Below are positions 23,949-32,998 of a stretch of 36,602 nt of DNA, in pieces. The translations under genes and the position numbers were made by a program. The DNA comes from Myxococcales bacterium. GTDB lineage: Bacteria > Myxococcota_A > Polyangia > Polyangiales > Polyangiaceae. Positions within the stretch are counted from its first letter, which is position 1. The number at the start of each line of letters is the position of its first letter. Where the stretch lies: assembly GCA_025354825.1 (NCBI GenBank), contig JANXMC010000431.1, positions 1 through 36,602 on the forward strand, given 5' to 3'. Under the pieces are notes generated by a model that searched no databases, was not told where the DNA came from, and worked only from the letters and a program-made list of their open reading frames with translations.

Positions 23949-24323
23949 ATGAAGGGTGGTGCGCACATCCTTCTCGTGGACGACAACCCTCACATGTTGG
24001 AGTTCTTGGACGTGCGCCTGCGAGGGTTGGGCCTCCGCACGACGATCGTCGACAACGGCGCCGCCGCCCTCGACGTAGTTCGCGACGATCCGCCGAACCT
24101 CGTGATTCTCGATATCGCGATGCCCGAATTGAACGGCTACCAAGCGTGCCGCGCCATCAAGGCGCAGAACGCGAAGCTGCCCGTGATCATGCTCACGGGC
24201 AAAACCGAAAAGGCCGATCGGTTTTGGGCGCAGCAGTGCGGCGCCGACGACTTCCTCTCGAAGCCCGTCGATCCGACCGTCGTCGTCCAGCGGATCGCCG
24301 ACCTCTTGGAGAAGGCGCGGTGA
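23949..24323 (+). CDS. Stand-alone receiver domain (response regulator without output domain)
   Basis: A 124-residue receiver: HILLVDDN with acidic pair D11/D12, phospho-acceptor D55 in LVILDIAMPELNGYQ, the switch Thr in IMLTGKT, and Lys in FLSKPVDP. It ends after the last receiver helix with no DNA-binding or enzymatic output, so it probably acts by protein contact, like CheY or Spo0F. It lies between the histidine kinase and the HEAT-repeat gene and overlaps the latter by 4 nt (GTGA), suggesting the HEAT protein as a binding target. Confidence 0.93.
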   Translation: MKGGAHILLVDDNPHMLEFLDVRLRGLGLRTTIVDNGAAALDVVRDDPPNLVILDIAMPELNGYQACRAIKAQNAKLPVIMLTGKTEKADRFWAQQCGADDFLSKPVDPTVVVQRIADLLEKAR

Positions 24324-27300
24324 GCCCGAGGACAGTTCTCCTCATTACGCTCTTCATCGTCGTCTCGACCGCCCTTCCGACTCTCTACGTTTTCCTCCGC
24401 GAGATTCTCCGCCGGCGTCGGAGCAAGCGCGCGATCAGCGAGCTCGAGGCGGCCAAGGCCGTCATCACGGGCGACACGAGCCTCCTCACGACCGCCGAGC
24501 GCGACGCCCGCATAAAAGAGCTTCGCGAGCGCTTCGACCCGCTTACCGTAGAGCGCGCCGTCGAGGCGCTCATCGCCGACACCGACCCGGCGCGCCGCAC
24601 GCTCGGACGCACGGTCTTCGACGCCCTCGGCTTTTTCGAGATTTATACGACACGCCTCCGCGTCGCCAAGGCGTGGAGCGCGCGGGCCCACGCCGCGGGC
24701 GTCCTCGGTCACCTCGCCGTCCCTTCGGCGGTGCCCGCCCTGGTCGCCTGTCTGCGTGATCCCCACGAAGACGCGGCCACGGTGAAAATCGCCGCCGCAA
24801 ACGCCCTCGCCGCGATTCACGACGACAGCGCCATTCCTCTGCTCGTCGAGCAGCTTCGTGAGATTGACGAGTGGTCGTCGCCGCGCGTCGCCGAGGCGCT
24901 CATCACCTTCGGCAAGCCGGCCGTGGGGCCCCTCATCGAGATGCTCGACGGGCAAACGCCTGCCGCCGCCCGCGTCTGGGCCGCCCGCGTCCTCGGCCGC
25001 ATCGGCGACAAAGAGGCCGTCGACGTTCTCATGGGGCGTCTTCATGAAAGGCACGATCTGCTTCGCGTCGCCGCGGCGCAGGCCCTCGGCCTCATCGGCG
25101 ATCCTCGCGCGCTCCGGCCGCTGATGCAGGCGTCTCTTCGCGACCCGGCGCCGCAAGTGCGCGCTCACGCGGCCGCCGCCCTCACGAAAGTGGGCGGCGA
25201 AAAGGCCATCGACGTCTTCGTCGCCGCGCTCTCCGACCCCGACTACGGAACGCGCCTCCGCGCGCTCGAAGCGCTCGAGAGCGTCGAGCTCACCGACACC
25301 AGCGTTCTCGAAATCGGGCTCCGCGATCAGAACCTCGAAGTCCGCCGCCGCGCCGCCCTCGCCCTCGAGCGCGTGGGGCACCTCGCGCGCGTGGTCGAGC
25401 GCCTCGCATCGGACGACTACAACGACGCGAAGAACGCCTACCTCGCGCTCCTCGAGCTCGGTCGCGCGGGGCTCATCGACAGCGTTGCGGGCCACTTGCA
25501 TCATGCACGTTTCGAGGTACGCGCCTACGTCGCCATGGCGTGCGGCGAGCTCGGCGCCGCGCGCACCGGGGCGCTTCTTTTGGCGGCCCTCGACGACCCC
25601 GCATGGCCCGTACGCGCGCGCCTCGCCGAAGCCATTGGTCTCTTGAAGCCCGAAGGCGCGACGGAGGCCCTTGCGAAGCTTCTCGTGGACCCCGAAGCGC
25701 CCGTCGCCGAAGCGGCTTCCGAAGCGCTCACACGCTTCGGCGCGAAGGATCTCGAGCCCATTTACGAGGTGCACATCATCCCCGCTTACGACCGCGGCTC
25801 GGTCATCGTGCGAAGCCAAGTGCTCGCCCTCGCCAACCGCTTCGAACGCAAAGAGACAACTGCGCTTTTGATCCGCGCGGTCGACGATCCGAGCGAGCGC
25901 GTCCGCGAAATGGCCGTGCGCGCCTTCGAGGGGCGAAGCGCCGAAGCGCCCATCGCGCTGCTCGCGGGCCGCTTGATGGATACGTCGCTGCAGGTGCGCG
26001 TCGCCGCGGTCGCGGCCCTTGGGAGCGACGTCTCGACGGAATCGTTCGAGATGCTCCTACGGGCGCTGCCCGGCGCATCGATCGAGCTACGGGAGAGGAT
26101 CACGAGCGCCCTCGCACGGGACGCGCGGCGCCTCGTGTGGCTGAAGGCCGCGGAGATGGTCTCGTCGGACAACGCCGACGTGCGCCTCGGCCTCGCATGG
26201 ACCTTAGGAAAAGTCGGCGATCCCGAAGGGGTCGGCTACCTGCGCGAGCTTCTCACCGACGGCGTGTCGGTCGTGCGGGCGAGCGCCGCGGGCGCGCTCG
26301 GGAAGATCCCCGGCACCGAGACGACGAAGGTTCTCCTCGCGGGTGTCGCAGACCGCGACGCGCGGACGCGAGCGGCCGTCGTCAACGCCCTCGGCAAGGT
26401 AGGCTCCTCGAGCCGCGCGACCCTCGCGGCCCTTCGCGGCCGGCTCATCGACCCCGACGCGTTCGTGCGCGACCGCGCGGTCCTGGCCCTTGGTCGGCTG
26501 GGCGACGTAGACCTCGAGAACGCCCTCGCCGACGCCCGCGTTCGAGGCTTCGTGAGCGACATTCCGTCGCGCATCGCGCTGGTCTTGAGCGGCAGCACGA
26601 AGGCCGTCGGCTCGGCGATCGACGCCCTCGCGAACGAGACCGAGCGGCGCGCCCTCACGGAGTTTCTCGCGCGCGAAGAGCCTGCGTTGCGCCGCGCGTT
26701 CTACGGCAAAGTGGGGCTCGACGACGGCCACGGCGCCGTCCCCACCGATCTCGAGCCGCCGGGGCTCGTCGCGCACTACGAGCAGACGCTCCATACGTCC
26801 GCCGATGTGGCGGCACGTCAGGTCGCCGTCGAAGCGCTCACACGTCTCGGAGGCGCGTCGAGCGGGCAGGTGTTGGCCGACGTCGTCCGGTCCGATCCGT
26901 CGGCGCCCGTTCGCCTCGCCGCCGCGAACGCGCTCGCCGGCTCCGACTTCGATGTCGCCAACGGCGCGCTCCTCGGTGCGGTCTCCGATCCGAGCGAAGA
27001 CGTCGCGCTCGTCGCCTTACGCGCCGTCCACGCGCGCAGGCTGCCCGGAACACGCGATGCGCTTCTGAGGCGCCTGGGTTCGGGCTCCCCCGAGCTTCGC
27101 GCCGTGCTCGAAGGGATCGTCGCCGAGCTTTACCAGTCCGACGGCATGGCGTTCCTCGACTGGATGATGGGCATCGAGGACACGGCCACCATCGTCGCCT
27201 GCGTGAACGTTCTCGCGCGCCTCGCCGATGCGTCCCACGTCCCGCTCCTCGTCGAGCTTGGTCGCACCCGCGACGCACACGTGCGAAGCGCCGTCGTGAA

Positions 27301-27967
27301 GGCGGTCGCTCAGTTTCCCGATGGCGACGCGCGCGACGCGGTCGACGACGCCCTCCTCGACCCCGACGAGATCGTGCGCGAGACCGCGGTCGTCGCTCTT
27401 CTCGGGTCGCGGCACGACCGAAGCTACGTCCGCGCCGAAGCTGCGATTCGCGACCCGTCGACCCGCGTCCGTCGCGCCCTCGCGACCCTCCTCGGCGGCG
27501 CAGCGACACCGGCGGTTCTCCCCCTGCTCATCTTGCTCGCCGAGGATCTCGACGCGGTCGTGAGCGGCACTGCCCTCGCTTCTCTGCTCACGATCGGCAA
27601 CGCCGCGTTCGAGCTTTATCGAAGTGCTTATGAGCGCGCCTCGACGGACGCGCGCTATCATCTGCGCCGCGACGCGCGCGTTCCGGCAATCTGCGCGGGC
27701 CTGGCCCTCGTCGTCGGTGCGAGCCGCATCGAAGCCGACCGCAGAACCGCCGTCGAGACGGTCGCGGCTCTCGCCCCCGAGGGGTATGCGAAGCTCCTCG
27801 TGGGAGCGCTCCGCGACCCTTCGGCGCGCGTCCGCGAGGCCGCGATTCTCGCCCTCGCCCCCGTCGACGACGCCGACGTTCGAAAGCGGATCGCAGAGCT
27901 CCTCGGCGACCCCGACAGGAACGTGCGAGAGGCCGCGAAGCGCTCACACCTGCGCGTCGTTTCGTGA
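24320..27967 (+). CDS. Giant membrane-anchored HEAT-repeat protein
   Basis: A 1,215-residue protein from GTG 24320, coupled to the receiver gene. One membrane helix near the N-terminus (about 5-26, TVLLITLFIVVSTALPTLYV) is followed by a basic stretch LRRRRSKR, placing the bulk in the cytoplasm. From about residue 120 to the end it is almost entirely HEAT or PBS-lyase-like helical repeats of about 31-37 residues. Recurrent words are VPALVACLRDP, VRAHAAAALTKVG, AAANALA, VREAAILALAPV and DPDRNVREAA. Such solenoids bind proteins and have no catalysis of their own. With the kinase and receiver it looks like an inner-membrane docking platform. An alternative is a phycobilin-lyase-type HEAT enzyme, but length and anchor argue against it. 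Confidence 0.9.
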   Translation: MSPRTVLLITLFIVVSTALPTLYVFLREILRRRRSKRAISELEAAKAVITGDTSLLTTAERDARIKELRERFDPLTVERAVEALIADTDPARRTLGRTVFDALGFFEIYTTRLRVAKAWSARAHAAGVLGHLAVPSAVPALVACLRDPHEDAATVKIAAANALAAIHDDSAIPLLVEQLREIDEWSSPRVAEALITFGKPAVGPLIEMLDGQTPAAARVWAARVLGRIGDKEAVDVLMGRLHERHDLLRVAAAQALGLIGDPRALRPLMQASLRDPAPQVRAHAAAALTKVGGEKAIDVFVAALSDPDYGTRLRALEALESVELTDTSVLEIGLRDQNLEVRRRAALALERVGHLARVVERLASDDYNDAKNAYLALLELGRAGLIDSVAGHLHHARFEVRAYVAMACGELGAARTGALLLAALDDPAWPVRARLAEAIGLLKPEGATEALAKLLVDPEAPVAEAASEALTRFGAKDLEPIYEVHIIPAYDRGSVIVRSQVLALANRFERKETTALLIRAVDDPSERVREMAVRAFEGRSAEAPIALLAGRLMDTSLQVRVAAVAALGSDVSTESFEMLLRALPGASIELRERITSALARDARRLVWLKAAEMVSSDNADVRLGLAWTLGKVGDPEGVGYLRELLTDGVSVVRASAAGALGKIPGTETTKVLLAGVADRDARTRAAVVNALGKVGSSSRATLAALRGRLIDPDAFVRDRAVLALGRLGDVDLENALADARVRGFVSDIPSRIALVLSGSTKAVGSAIDALANETERRALTEFLAREEPALRRAFYGKVGLDDGHGAVPTDLEPPGLVAHYEQTLHTSADVAARQVAVEALTRLGGASSGQVLADVVRSDPSAPVRLAAANALAGSDFDVANGALLGAVSDPSEDVALVALRAVHARRLPGTRDALLRRLGSGSPELRAVLEGIVAELYQSDGMAFLDWMMGIEDTATIVACVNVLARLADASHVPLLVELGRTRDAHVRSAVVKAVAQFPDGDARDAVDDALLDPDEIVRETAVVALLGSRHDRSYVRAEAAIRDPSTRVRRALATLLGGAATPAVLPLLILLAEDLDAVVSGTALASLLTIGNAAFELYRSAYERASTDARYHLRRDARVPAICAGLALVVGASRIEADRRTAVETVAALAPEGYAKLLVGALRDPSARVREAAILALAPVDDADVRKRIAELLGDPDRNVREAAKRSHLRVVS

Positions 27968-27980
27968 GGAGTCGCGCGTT

Positions 27981-27994
27981 TGCCCACGTGGGCA
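27981..27994. promoter_or_regulatory. Perfect 14-bp palindrome in the HEAT/DUF4388 gap
   Basis: TGCCCACGTGGGCA is a perfect 14-bp palindrome 14 bp after the HEAT gene stop and about 120 bp before the next gene. It contains a CACGTG core. It could be an operator for the downstream gene or, as RNA, a short 5-bp hairpin (loop ACGT) followed by TATCTCT ending the upstream transcript. Confidence 0.45.
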
Positions 27995-28104
27995 TATCTC
28001 TCTGCAAGAGCGCGTACGCCGCGAGCCCAACGTACTGAGATTGGCATTCGCATTTGTTCGGCTCATCGATGTACGATCGGGATTCCCGGGGGTGCAGGTC
28101 GAAT

Positions 28105-28110
28105 GGAAGG
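28105..28110 (+). promoter_or_regulatory. Shine-Dalgarno-like GGAAGG choosing the DUF4388 gene start
   Basis: GGAAGG lies four bases before the ATG at 28115. It favours that start over the in-frame ATG at 28103, which has only a weak AGGTCG upstream. Confidence 0.5.
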
Positions 28111-28114
28111 CGGC

Positions 28115-29701
28115 ATGACGACGAAGCGAAAGCGTCCCGAGCCGTCCGCTCGCGGCCAACTTCAAAAGTCACCCCTCGCCCATCTGCTCGCGTACTCGTA
28201 CGAGCGTCAGATCAACGGCAGTATCGAGCTTGTCACCCCCGACGGGCGCGCCGGCGACATCGTGATTGCCGACGGCTACATCGCCAAGGTGCGAACGAGC
28301 GAGCCCGTGGCGCTCTTGTCGCGCGTGCTCCTCGAGCTCGGGTACGCCAACAACGCGACCCTCGAGCACTACTCACGTAAGGGCGATGTCCACGGCGAGC
28401 TGCTGCTCGAGGCGCAGGAGGTCACCGAAAAGCAGCTCAATCATGCGCTGCGCGTGCAGCTCGTTCGCAAGCTCTCGCACCTGTTCTCGTTACCCCCCGA
28501 GACGCGGTTCACGTTCCTCCGCGAGTTCAACGTGCTCCACGATTACGGCGGCCACTTCTTTCATACGACCCACCCGTTTCAAGTGATCTGGACCGGCACG
28601 TGCGAGCACCCGCCCTGGGAGCACGTGAAGGCGACGCTGACGCCGTTGAAGAGCGCGCGGCTCCGCACGACGAAAGACTCGAAGATGTTCCGGTTTCAGT
28701 TTCAAAGCGACGTACAGCGCATTGCCGACGCGATTCAGACGCGCGCGTTCACAATGCAAGATATTGCCAATTCGGGATTACCTCCCGCTATTGGGCAGCT
28801 GTTTCTTTACTGTCTACTCATCACGAAGCAGATCGAAATCGCCGAGACGACCGCCGCCACGGCGGCTCCGTCGGGCCCGTTGGGGGCTTCCGAAGACAAG
28901 GCGGCGGCAGTCCTGGGAAGCGGCGGTTTGATCAACGACGAGACCGTCGCCGCGCTTCGAGCCGCGGCTGCGACGCCGAAGAAAAACGTTCCGCCCCCCG
29001 GCAGCCCCGCCGCCGCCAACGCCGCGGCCCTTCGGCAGACGGGCGAGCACGCGGCGCCGATCAGCGCGCCGCCCGCGGCCGGCAACAAGCGGAGTATTCC
29101 GCCCGATCTCACGACGCTGCCCCCGGGTGGAATGGGCGATATCACCCTCGAGCTCGATATGTCGCCTGGCGGCGCGCAGAAGGGCGGGAACGCGAAGCCC
29201 TCGCGGCAGACGATGCAGCCCGCCCGTAAACCGATGCCGAGCTCGATGGGCTTCGAATCGCAAATGGGTGAAGTCGCCAAAGGCGACATTCGGCGAACAG
29301 GCGAAAACCTCTCCGTCACAGAGGGGGGCATCGCCTTCGACAGGGCCGAGCAGGCGCTCCGCTCGGGCGACCTCGCCAACGCCGAAGCGTGGTGCCGCAA
29401 GGCGCTCGACACCGAGCCCGCCCAGGCAAAATTCGTCGCTTTTTTGGCCTGGATCGACTCGAAACGGCCCGAGCGCCAAAACCAAAAAGGGATGCTCGAG
29501 TGCATCGCGGCGATCGACCGCGCGATTGCCGTCAACGACCGTTGTGCCGAGGCGTTTTACTACCGTGGGATGCTCTTCAAACGCGTATCGGAGAGCGCCA
29601 AAGCGGTGCGCGATTTCCGCCACGCCGCCGAGCTGAATCCGCGTTTGGTGGAAGCCGTCAACGAAGTTCGATACTACGAAGAACGGACGCGCGGCCGCTG
29701 A
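28115..29701 (+). CDS. DUF4388 (PATAN-type) protein with C-terminal TPR-like region
   Basis: A 528-residue cytosolic protein (ATG 28103 would add four residues). Residues 14-125 are a DUF4388 domain: GQLQKSPLAHLLAYSYERQI, NGSIELVTPDGRAGDIVIAD, GYIAKVRTSEPV and the second half GELLLEAQEVTEKQLNHALR. A middle domain (about 130-250) ends in IGQLFLYCLLITKQI. A Pro/Ala/Gly-rich linker (about 250-390) and a TPR-like or J-like helical end (about 400-525; RAEQALRSGDLANAEAWCRK, EAFYYRGMLFKRVSESAK) follow. DUF4388 proteins are abundant in myxobacteria and Deinococcus and are tied to signalling and motility complexes, including receiver-linked ones. The exact role is unknown; it is probably an adaptor. 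The gap after it holds a GGCGCC-9-GGCGCC hairpin (29704-29724). Confidence 0.88.
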   Translation: MTTKRKRPEPSARGQLQKSPLAHLLAYSYERQINGSIELVTPDGRAGDIVIADGYIAKVRTSEPVALLSRVLLELGYANNATLEHYSRKGDVHGELLLEAQEVTEKQLNHALRVQLVRKLSHLFSLPPETRFTFLREFNVLHDYGGHFFHTTHPFQVIWTGTCEHPPWEHVKATLTPLKSARLRTTKDSKMFRFQFQSDVQRIADAIQTRAFTMQDIANSGLPPAIGQLFLYCLLITKQIEIAETTAATAAPSGPLGASEDKAAAVLGSGGLINDETVAALRAAAATPKKNVPPPGSPAAANAAALRQTGEHAAPISAPPAAGNKRSIPPDLTTLPPGGMGDITLELDMSPGGAQKGGNAKPSRQTMQPARKPMPSSMGFESQMGEVAKGDIRRTGENLSVTEGGIAFDRAEQALRSGDLANAEAWCRKALDTEPAQAKFVAFLAWIDSKRPERQNQKGMLECIAAIDRAIAVNDRCAEAFYYRGMLFKRVSESAKAVRDFRHAAELNPRLVEAVNEVRYYEERTRGR

Positions 29702-29765
29702 CGGGCGCCGCACGATCGGGCGCCGCCGCCTTGACGGATCCGCGAAAACTCAGCATGACGGCGGG

Positions 29766-32096
29766 GTGATAGGTCCCGGCGAGCCCGAAGGCGCGGTCCC
29801 CGCTGCGCAAGGGCGCGAGGGCGAAGGGCGCGACGACGACGCGGGAGGCGTGCGGCGCTCGCGCGTGCCGCTGCTCGCCGTCACGGCCTACGTCGCCGCG
29901 GCCTCGATTCGCGCCGAGTTGGGCGTGGGGCTACGGCCTTGGGCGCTCGGTGCGCTGTCGCTGATCCTCGCGTGGAATGCCGGCGGCCAAGCCAACGGGC
30001 TGCGCGCCGCATCGCTCGGAGCCCTCGCCGTCACCTGCGCGGCGCTCGGCGCATCGCCGCTCTCCCCAGGTACCTCCTGGACCGACGTCTTCGCCGCCCT
30101 CGCAGCGCTCGTCAGCACGGCCGCCGCATGCATCGCCATCGCGCGCATCACGGCGCCACCAAGCCTGCTGTCGTCGCAACCGCGGGCCCTCTCCGCGCGC
30201 GTGCCCGTCGCGCTCGTCGCGCTTGCGTGGTCGTTCGCGGCCCTCACCTCGGCGGCCCAGGCCCTCGGCTTCACGCCCGAGTTTGCCGACAACGCCGGCG
30301 AGGCGACGTTCACGGCGTCGACGACGACGTTCATGGTCCTCATGGGCACGCTTGGCCTTACCGCCTACCGGAGGCGCCTCGAGCTCGGCGTCGGCACGCG
30401 GGCGGGCGCGGCCGTCGCCCTCGTCGCCGTGACGGCGAGCGCGGCGTTCGCGGCGTGGGCGTTCGACATCGCCTCGGCGAACCGCGCAGCGCGCACCGCC
30501 GTCGTCCTCGCCGCCACGGTCACGACAGCCGTCGTCCTGCAGAAAGACGCGGTCTCCATCGCCCGCGGCGCACGCCGCGCCTTCGTCATCTCCATGGCCG
30601 GCGGCTCGGTCGCCGTTTTCGCCGCCATGCTCGCCGCCGGTCGCCCGTTCCATGCGAGCTTCACCGCCGTGCTCGCGTCGATCGCGGCGACGATCATCGG
30701 CTCGTACGCGTCGGTTTTCGAAGCGCCGCTTCGTCCGTTGCAAGGCGCGTGGCTCGACGCCATCGCCGACGCATCCGAAAAGCTCACACGGCAAGATCCG
30801 GAGGACGGCCTCCGTGCCGCGCTCTTCGCACTGCGTGCGCCCGCGGGGCCGGCCGCGGCGTCCGCCGAGCTGTGGACGTTCGACCCTCCGCGCGTGCTGT
30901 TGGTCGACGGCGCGGGGTACGGGCGCGAGCGCGAAGCCGCGCTCCCCGCGGGTCTCCTTGCAATCGTCGCCGACGAGCCGGAAGCGACGCTGCGCCGCGA
31001 GGTGCTCGAAGCGCTCGCCGTTCGCCGCCCCGACCTGCGACTCGTGTCGAAATGGATGGAGGATCGCGGCGCGCTCACCGCCACGGTGATCACGCGCGAG
31101 CGCGAAGCCGAGGGGCTTTTGGTTCTCCCCCACGGATCGCGAAATGAGCCGCTGGCGCTCGAGGAGGTCCGTGCGATCAAGCGCCTCGCCGACAGCCTCG
31201 CGTCGGTCTGCAGCGCCCGCGCGATGCTCGCCCGCAGCATGGAGCGCGAACGCGTGGAGCGGGCTCGTCGCGAGTCGCTCGAGGGCGACGCCGCGCGCAT
31301 GGCCCACGAGCACGATCTGGAAATCGGTCGCCACTTGCACCTCGCGGAGCGGCTCGCGCGGAGCGCCTCCATCGGCCTCTACTCGGCACCCGTGCGCATG
31401 GCCGAGGGGGCGATCGAGCGGCGGACGAAGGCCCAGGCGCCCATCGCGCTGATCACACCGAGCGGCGTCGACCCGATTCCTTACCTTGCGCGCGCGCACA
31501 TCGAGGGGCCGCGAAGTCGAGGTCCTTTCGTCGTCGTCGACGGCACGTCGACACGCGAGCACGACCTCGCGCTGTGGACGCACGAAGCGACCTCGCCGCT
31601 GTCCCTCGCCGACCGCGGAACGCTGGTGCTCCTCGACGCCGCGGCGCTCCCGCGCGACGTGCAGCGCGCGATCGCCCGCGCCCTCGCCGAGAAGCGCGCA
31701 CCCGGAGGGCGGGCCGAGCCGCTCGACGTGCTCCTCGCCGTGACCAACGCGGACTCGCCCGATGCGCTGCTCGAAGCCGGCCGGCTCGATCCTCTGTTGG
31801 CCACACGCCTCGGCGACGCGCAGCACGAGGCCATCGCGCTGCCGCGCCTTCGCGAGCGCGCCGAAGACTTGCGCGCCATCGTCGCCGATCGCATCGCGCG
31901 CGAGGGGCTGCGCGCAAAAGGCGTCCCCGTCGGCATCGACGCCGCGGCCTTCGGGCGCCTCGTCGACTACGAATTTCCGGGCGAAGGGGCCGAGCTCGAC
32001 GCCATCGTGCAGCGGCTCGTCGCCTCGTGCGACGGCGATCTCGTTCGCCGCAAAGACGTCGACGCCCTCGGTCTGGTGCTCCCCGACGACGCGTGA
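29766..32096 (+). CDS. Polytopic membrane protein with GAF-like region and degenerate NtrC-type AAA+ domain
   Basis: A 776-residue protein from GTG 29766. The first ~320 residues contain about nine hydrophobic helices (PLLAVTAYVAAASI, ALGALSLILAW, VALVALAWSFAALTSA, AAVALVAVTASAAFAAWAFD and others). A GAF-like region (about 325-475) follows, then a coiled stretch and an AAA+ module of the sigma-54 activator type (about 545-760). In that module Walker A is TPSGVDPI (564-571, no GK), GAFTGA is absent and Walker B is LVLLDAA (D624, Glu replaced by Ala). The RLRER motif (694-698) and the LADRGTLVLLD frame are recognisable. No DNA-binding helix-turn-helix is seen. ATP hydrolysis and sigma-54 contact are therefore unlikely; a membrane sensor or scaffold is inferred. 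Confidence 0.85.
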   Translation: MIGPGEPEGAVPAAQGREGEGRDDDAGGVRRSRVPLLAVTAYVAAASIRAELGVGLRPWALGALSLILAWNAGGQANGLRAASLGALAVTCAALGASPLSPGTSWTDVFAALAALVSTAAACIAIARITAPPSLLSSQPRALSARVPVALVALAWSFAALTSAAQALGFTPEFADNAGEATFTASTTTFMVLMGTLGLTAYRRRLELGVGTRAGAAVALVAVTASAAFAAWAFDIASANRAARTAVVLAATVTTAVVLQKDAVSIARGARRAFVISMAGGSVAVFAAMLAAGRPFHASFTAVLASIAATIIGSYASVFEAPLRPLQGAWLDAIADASEKLTRQDPEDGLRAALFALRAPAGPAAASAELWTFDPPRVLLVDGAGYGREREAALPAGLLAIVADEPEATLRREVLEALAVRRPDLRLVSKWMEDRGALTATVITREREAEGLLVLPHGSRNEPLALEEVRAIKRLADSLASVCSARAMLARSMERERVERARRESLEGDAARMAHEHDLEIGRHLHLAERLARSASIGLYSAPVRMAEGAIERRTKAQAPIALITPSGVDPIPYLARAHIEGPRSRGPFVVVDGTSTREHDLALWTHEATSPLSLADRGTLVLLDAAALPRDVQRAIARALAEKRAPGGRAEPLDVLLAVTNADSPDALLEAGRLDPLLATRLGDAQHEAIALPRLRERAEDLRAIVADRIAREGLRAKGVPVGIDAAAFGRLVDYEFPGEGAELDAIVQRLVASCDGDLVRRKDVDALGLVLPDDA

Positions 32097-32262
32097 GCGC
32101 GGGGCGCGCCGTGCGGGCGACGCCAACATGCGCTTCCAAAGCCATCATTTTCCGCACAGAGCAGAGCCCGAGCGCATCTTCGCGGCCTCTCGTTCCGGTC
32201 TCAAACAGAAGGCCGGAGATGCGCTTGTCGAAGCGTTTCGACGCGTGGTACTCGTCTCGGCC

Positions 32263-32976
32263 ATGCACACGCGTCCGGCCCGGCTGGGGCTCACGGCTGC
32301 TCTCGTTACGTCCCTCACGGTTTCTGCTGTCGCGCTCACGGCGTGCGGCGGCGACGAGCAGCCCTACAAGGCCGCTCCCGCGTGGTCGGGCAAAAAGGCC
32401 AATCTCCCCGCTCCGCCGTCGCTACCGTCGACGCCGATCAAGGCGGGCGACGCGTATACAATCTTCGGCGCGATTCACCACTTGCGCAGCCGCATTCACG
32501 AGAAAGAAGTGAACGGCAAAGAGATCACGATCACAGGCTACATCGTCGATTCGAACATCACGACGGCGCCCCTCTGTGCAGTCCACCCCGCCGGCAAAAA
32601 AGATCCGGACGACTGCAAAGACATCCCGATTCCGAGCTTCGCCATTGCCGATGCAAAGGGTGCCGACCCCAAGCAGCCGCGTATTCGCGTCCTCGGCTGG
32701 GCGTCGAACTTCGCCAACGTCTTCGAGGCGGACAAGAAGTACAAAAACCTCAAAGAAGCGCCGAAAGAGCTCTACAAAGACGAGCTCTGGGCCGTCGACG
32801 TCCCCTACCCGCTCCCCGCCAACGGAGCGAAGGTCAAGGTCACGGGAAAGTACGGCTATACCTTCGGCAAGTCGTCCGCTGGGCTCGTGTCCGAGCCGCT
32901 CACGGGCGTTCTCACGTACACGAAGATCGAAGTCGTCGAGCCCGCGCCCGAGCCGGCCGTCCTTCCGAAGAAGTAA
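32263..32976 (+). CDS. OB-fold-like lipoprotein
   Basis: The frame is open far upstream, but the ATG at 32263 starts a lipoprotein signal (RLGLTAALVTSLTVSAVALT, lipobox LTAC, Cys28), for 237 residues. After a Pro/Ala linker a single beta-rich domain follows (about 55-230): EKEVNGKEITITGYIVDSNI, a Cys-containing loop APLCAVHPAGKKDPDDC, then IRVLGWASNFANVFEA and KVKVTGKYGYTFGKSSAG. The strand order looks like an OB fold with a long insertion, as in small periplasmic tOB or YgiW-like proteins. Ligand unknown. The 166 bp upstream contain a CGCTT-gtcg-AAGCG hairpin (32222-32235). Confidence 0.83.
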   Translation: MHTRPARLGLTAALVTSLTVSAVALTACGGDEQPYKAAPAWSGKKANLPAPPSLPSTPIKAGDAYTIFGAIHHLRSRIHEKEVNGKEITITGYIVDSNITTAPLCAVHPAGKKDPDDCKDIPIPSFAIADAKGADPKQPRIRVLGWASNFANVFEADKKYKNLKEAPKELYKDELWAVDVPYPLPANGAKVKVTGKYGYTFGKSSAGLVSEPLTGVLTYTKIEVVEPAPEPAVLPKK

Positions 32977-32998
32977 CTCGTTCGCGAAGCGACGCACG

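Noticed and set aside
24137-25819. A 560-codon open frame on the minus strand inside the HEAT gene
   Set aside because: It is an antisense shadow of GC-rich coding DNA. It is rich in Arg/Glu/Val with no domain order, and the plus-strand HEAT protein explains the whole segment.
25540-27633. A 697-codon plus-strand frame shifted within the HEAT gene
   Set aside because: It is out of frame with the HEAT repeats and has an Arg-rich composition typical of the wrong frame.
24320-27967. HEAT protein as a phycobilin lyase-like enzyme
   Set aside because: The length, the membrane anchor and the absence of any pigment-related neighbours argue for a scaffold.
29931-32129. A 732-codon minus-strand frame opposite the pseudo-AAA+ gene
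   Set aside because: Arg/Glu/Gly-rich low-complexity translation with no motifs; the plus strand encodes clear membrane helices and an AAA+ framework.
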